A program made the position numbers and the translations under genes. This document shows, in pieces, positions 62,621-64,000 of a DNA stretch of 64,000 bases (position 1 is its first letter; every line of letters starts with the position of its first letter). The stretch comes from Kitasatospora viridis (lineage in GTDB: Bacteria; Actinomycetota; Actinomycetes; Streptomycetales; Streptomycetaceae). The stretch covers positions 2,317,501 to 2,381,500 of the forward strand of contig NZ_VIWT01000001.1 of the NCBI RefSeq assembly GCF_007829815.1, in the 5' to 3' direction. The notes under the pieces were generated by a model that saw only the letters and a list, made by a program, of their open reading frames with translations, was not told where the DNA came from and made no database searches.

Positions 62621-63147
62621 CGCGCACCGTCCTCGCCCGGCCCGGTCCCGGTCGGTGCGGTCCCGCGCTGCCAGTCGCCGCTCTTGCCGCCGGTCTTGCT
62701 GAGCACCCGGACGTCCTGGATCGCGGCCGCCTTGTCCACCGCCTTGACCATGTCGATCACGGTCAGGCCGGCCACCGCGACGGCGGTCAGCGCCTCCATC
62801 TCGACCCCGGTGCGGTCGGCGGTGCGCACCGTGGCGGTGATCTCCACCGCCTCGTCGGTCACCGCGAGGTCCACGGTGACCCCGGAGATCGCGATCGGGT
62901 GGCAGAGCGGCACCAGCTCGGGGGTCTTCTTGGCGCCCATGATCCCGGCGATCCGGGCGGCGGCCAGCGCGTCGCCCTTGGGCACGCCCTCGCCGCGCAG
63001 CAGCTCGACCACCCGGGGCGAGACGGTCACCCGGCCGGCCGCGACGGCGGTGCGCACCGTGGTGCTCTTCTCGGAGACGTCCACCATGCGGGCGGCGCCG
63101 GTCTCGTCCACATGGGTCAGGCGGTCGCCGCCGGGTGGTGTGGTCAC
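62617..63147 (-). CDS. moaC: Cyclic pyranopterin monophosphate synthase
   Basis: Together with MoaA it makes cyclic pyranopterin monophosphate, first step of molybdenum cofactor synthesis. The 176-aa protein carries [16 protein letters not shown], the active-site [13 protein letters not shown] and the C-terminal [26 protein letters not shown] 63147. MoaA is not in the window. It follows glp on the same strand after 104 nt. Confidence 0.95.
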   Translation of the reverse strand: MTTPPGGDRLTHVDETGAARMVDVSEKSTTVRTAVAAGRVTVSPRVVELLRGEGVPKGDALAAARIAGIMGAKKTPELVPLCHPIAISGVTVDLAVTDEAVEITATVRTADRTGVEMEALTAVAVAGLTVIDMVKAVDKAAAIQDVRVLSKTGGKSGDWQRGTAPTGTGPGEDGAR

Positions 63148-63251
63148 GTCAGTTCTCCAGCAGGACGGGTTGAATACCGCGCTACCGTACCGCTACCCAC
63201 CCGGCCTGCCGCGCCGGACGGCCACATCTCGGGACGCGCCCCGGCCCGTGC

Positions 63252-64000
63252 TCAGTCGGCGAGCAGCACCACGTCGACCGGCTCGCCCGCCGCCACCGAC
63301 TCGGTCGACTCGGGCACCACGATCAGGCAGTCCGCCTTGGCCAGCGCCCCGACCAGGTGCGAGTCCGAGCCGCCGACCGGCTCCACCGCGCCCTGCTCCG
63401 CCAGGTACCGCCCGCGCAGGAACTGCCGGCGCCCGGCCGGCGAGCGCAGCGCGGCGGTGGTGGTGGCCCGCACCACGGGCCGGTGCACGTCCGGCGCGCC
63501 CAGCATGGTGCGGATCACCGGGCGGACGAAGAGCTCGAAGGAGATGTAGGCGCTGACCGGGTTGCCGGGCAGCGCGAGCAGCGGCACCCCGCCGATCCGG
63601 CCGAAGCCCTGCGGCTTGCCGGGCTGCATCCGCAGGGTGCGGAACTCCACCCCCGCGTGGTCCTCGCCCCCCTCGATCCCTTGGAGGGCTTCCTTCACCA
63701 CGTCGTAGGCCCCGACGCTGACCCCGCCGGAGGTGACGATCAGGTCGGCCCGGCCGAGCTGGTCGTCCAGCACCGCGCGCAGCCGCTCCGGGTCGTCCGG
63801 CACCCCGCCGACCCGGTAGGCGATCGCACCGGCCTGCTGGGCGGCGGCGGTCAGGGTGAAGCTGTTGGAGTCGGAGATCTGACCGGGGCCGACCGGCTCG
63901 CCGGGCGGCACCAGCTCGCTGCCGGTGGAGAGCACCACCACCCGGGGGCGCGGACGGACCGTCACGCTGCCCCGGCCGATCGCCGCGAGCAGGCCGAGCT
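63252..64000 (-). CDS. glp: Gephyrin-like molybdotransferase Glp (MoeA-like), partial
   Basis: The C-terminal part (about 249 aa) of a MoeA-like protein; the gene runs on past the right edge. Seen: VVVLSTGSELVPPGEP, the molybdopterin-binding DLIVTSGGVSVGAYDVVKEAL, MQPGKPQGFGRIGGVPLLALPGNPVSAY, and a C-terminal domain IV. In Corynebacterium the orthologue Glp also acts in cell division with the receiver protein GlpR, which matches the sepX/glpR gene downstream here. Whether this one still inserts molybdenum cannot be told. Confidence 0.9.
   Translation of the reverse strand, partial: LGLLAAIGRGSVTVRPRPRVVVLSTGSELVPPGEPVGPGQISDSNSFTLTAAAQQAGAIAYRVGGVPDDPERLRAVLDDQLGRADLIVTSGGVSVGAYDVVKEALQGIEGGEDHAGVEFRTLRMQPGKPQGFGRIGGVPLLALPGNPVSAYISFELFVRPVIRTMLGAPDVHRPVVRATTTAALRSPAGRRQFLRGRYLAEQGAVEPVGGSDSHLVGALAKADCLIVVPESTESVAAGEPVDVVLLAD

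Overview
The window is high-GC actinobacterial chromosome. Strong G/C bias at third codon positions, many GTG starts, stop/start overlaps of 4 nt (ATGA/GTGA), and the gene order ppc - pth - rplY - prs - glmU - tRNA-Gln, galTEK, ABC-F - ispE - ksgA - tatD, rsmI/pmt/PBP and glp - moaC - mog - rimJ - sepX all point to Streptomycetaceae (Streptomyces or Kitasatospora-like). It looks like core chromosome with one accessory block; I see no integrase, transposase, CRISPR array or biosynthetic cluster.

Layout. 0-5 kb: a SUKH-3 type immunity-like gene, an orphan NarL-type histidine kinase, and phosphoenolpyruvate carboxylase ending in a perfect 25-bp hairpin. 5-10.3 kb (minus strand): a mucin-like surface protein, pth, rplY, prs, glmU and tRNA-Gln(UUG). 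10.3-13 kb: a fatty-acid desaturase with its TetR regulator behind a double dyad operator, then a MarR regulator. 13-18.5 kb: two unusual LuxR/NarL regulators flanking a galT-galE-galK operon whose promoter carries TGTGAT-like hexamers, then tRNA-Thr(GGU) and an MHS-type transporter.

20.3-27.3 kb is the accessory block. It holds a three-gene overlapping cassette (small helical WXG100-like protein, DUF1023-type alpha/beta hydrolase fused to a helical N-terminus, lipoprotein), a DUF6083-like zinc protein, a membrane-anchored mycosin-type subtilase and two WXG100/PPE-like proteins, one ending in a YxxxD type VII secretion signal. No Ecc core component is present here, so the block probably depends on an ESX machine elsewhere, or is a separate system.

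27.5-33.9 kb: ABC-F ATPase, ispE, ksgA and tatD (rpfB, which usually separates tatD from ksgA, is absent), a zinc-ribbon protein and rsmI. 34-46 kb is envelope biology: protein O-mannosyltransferase, a class B PBP, a Tat-exported lipoprotein of the dimethylformamidase-large-subunit type, a GT87-like glycosyltransferase, an APC permease, and a SEDS-PBP pair. 46-54.5 kb: a MarR/DHA2 drug-efflux pair with a palindromic operator, a small ABC exporter, an APH-type kinase, lipoproteins and small conserved proteins, and an SDR that lacks its catalytic tyrosine. 54.7-60 kb: a GT39 glycosyltransferase co-transcribed with an OmpR-type two-component system, a HAD-like protein and tRNA-Ala(CGC). 60.3-64 kb (minus strand): glp(moeA-like, cut by the window edge) - moaC - mog - rimJ - sepX/glpR, a locus linking molybdenum-cofactor-type proteins with the actinobacterial divisome.
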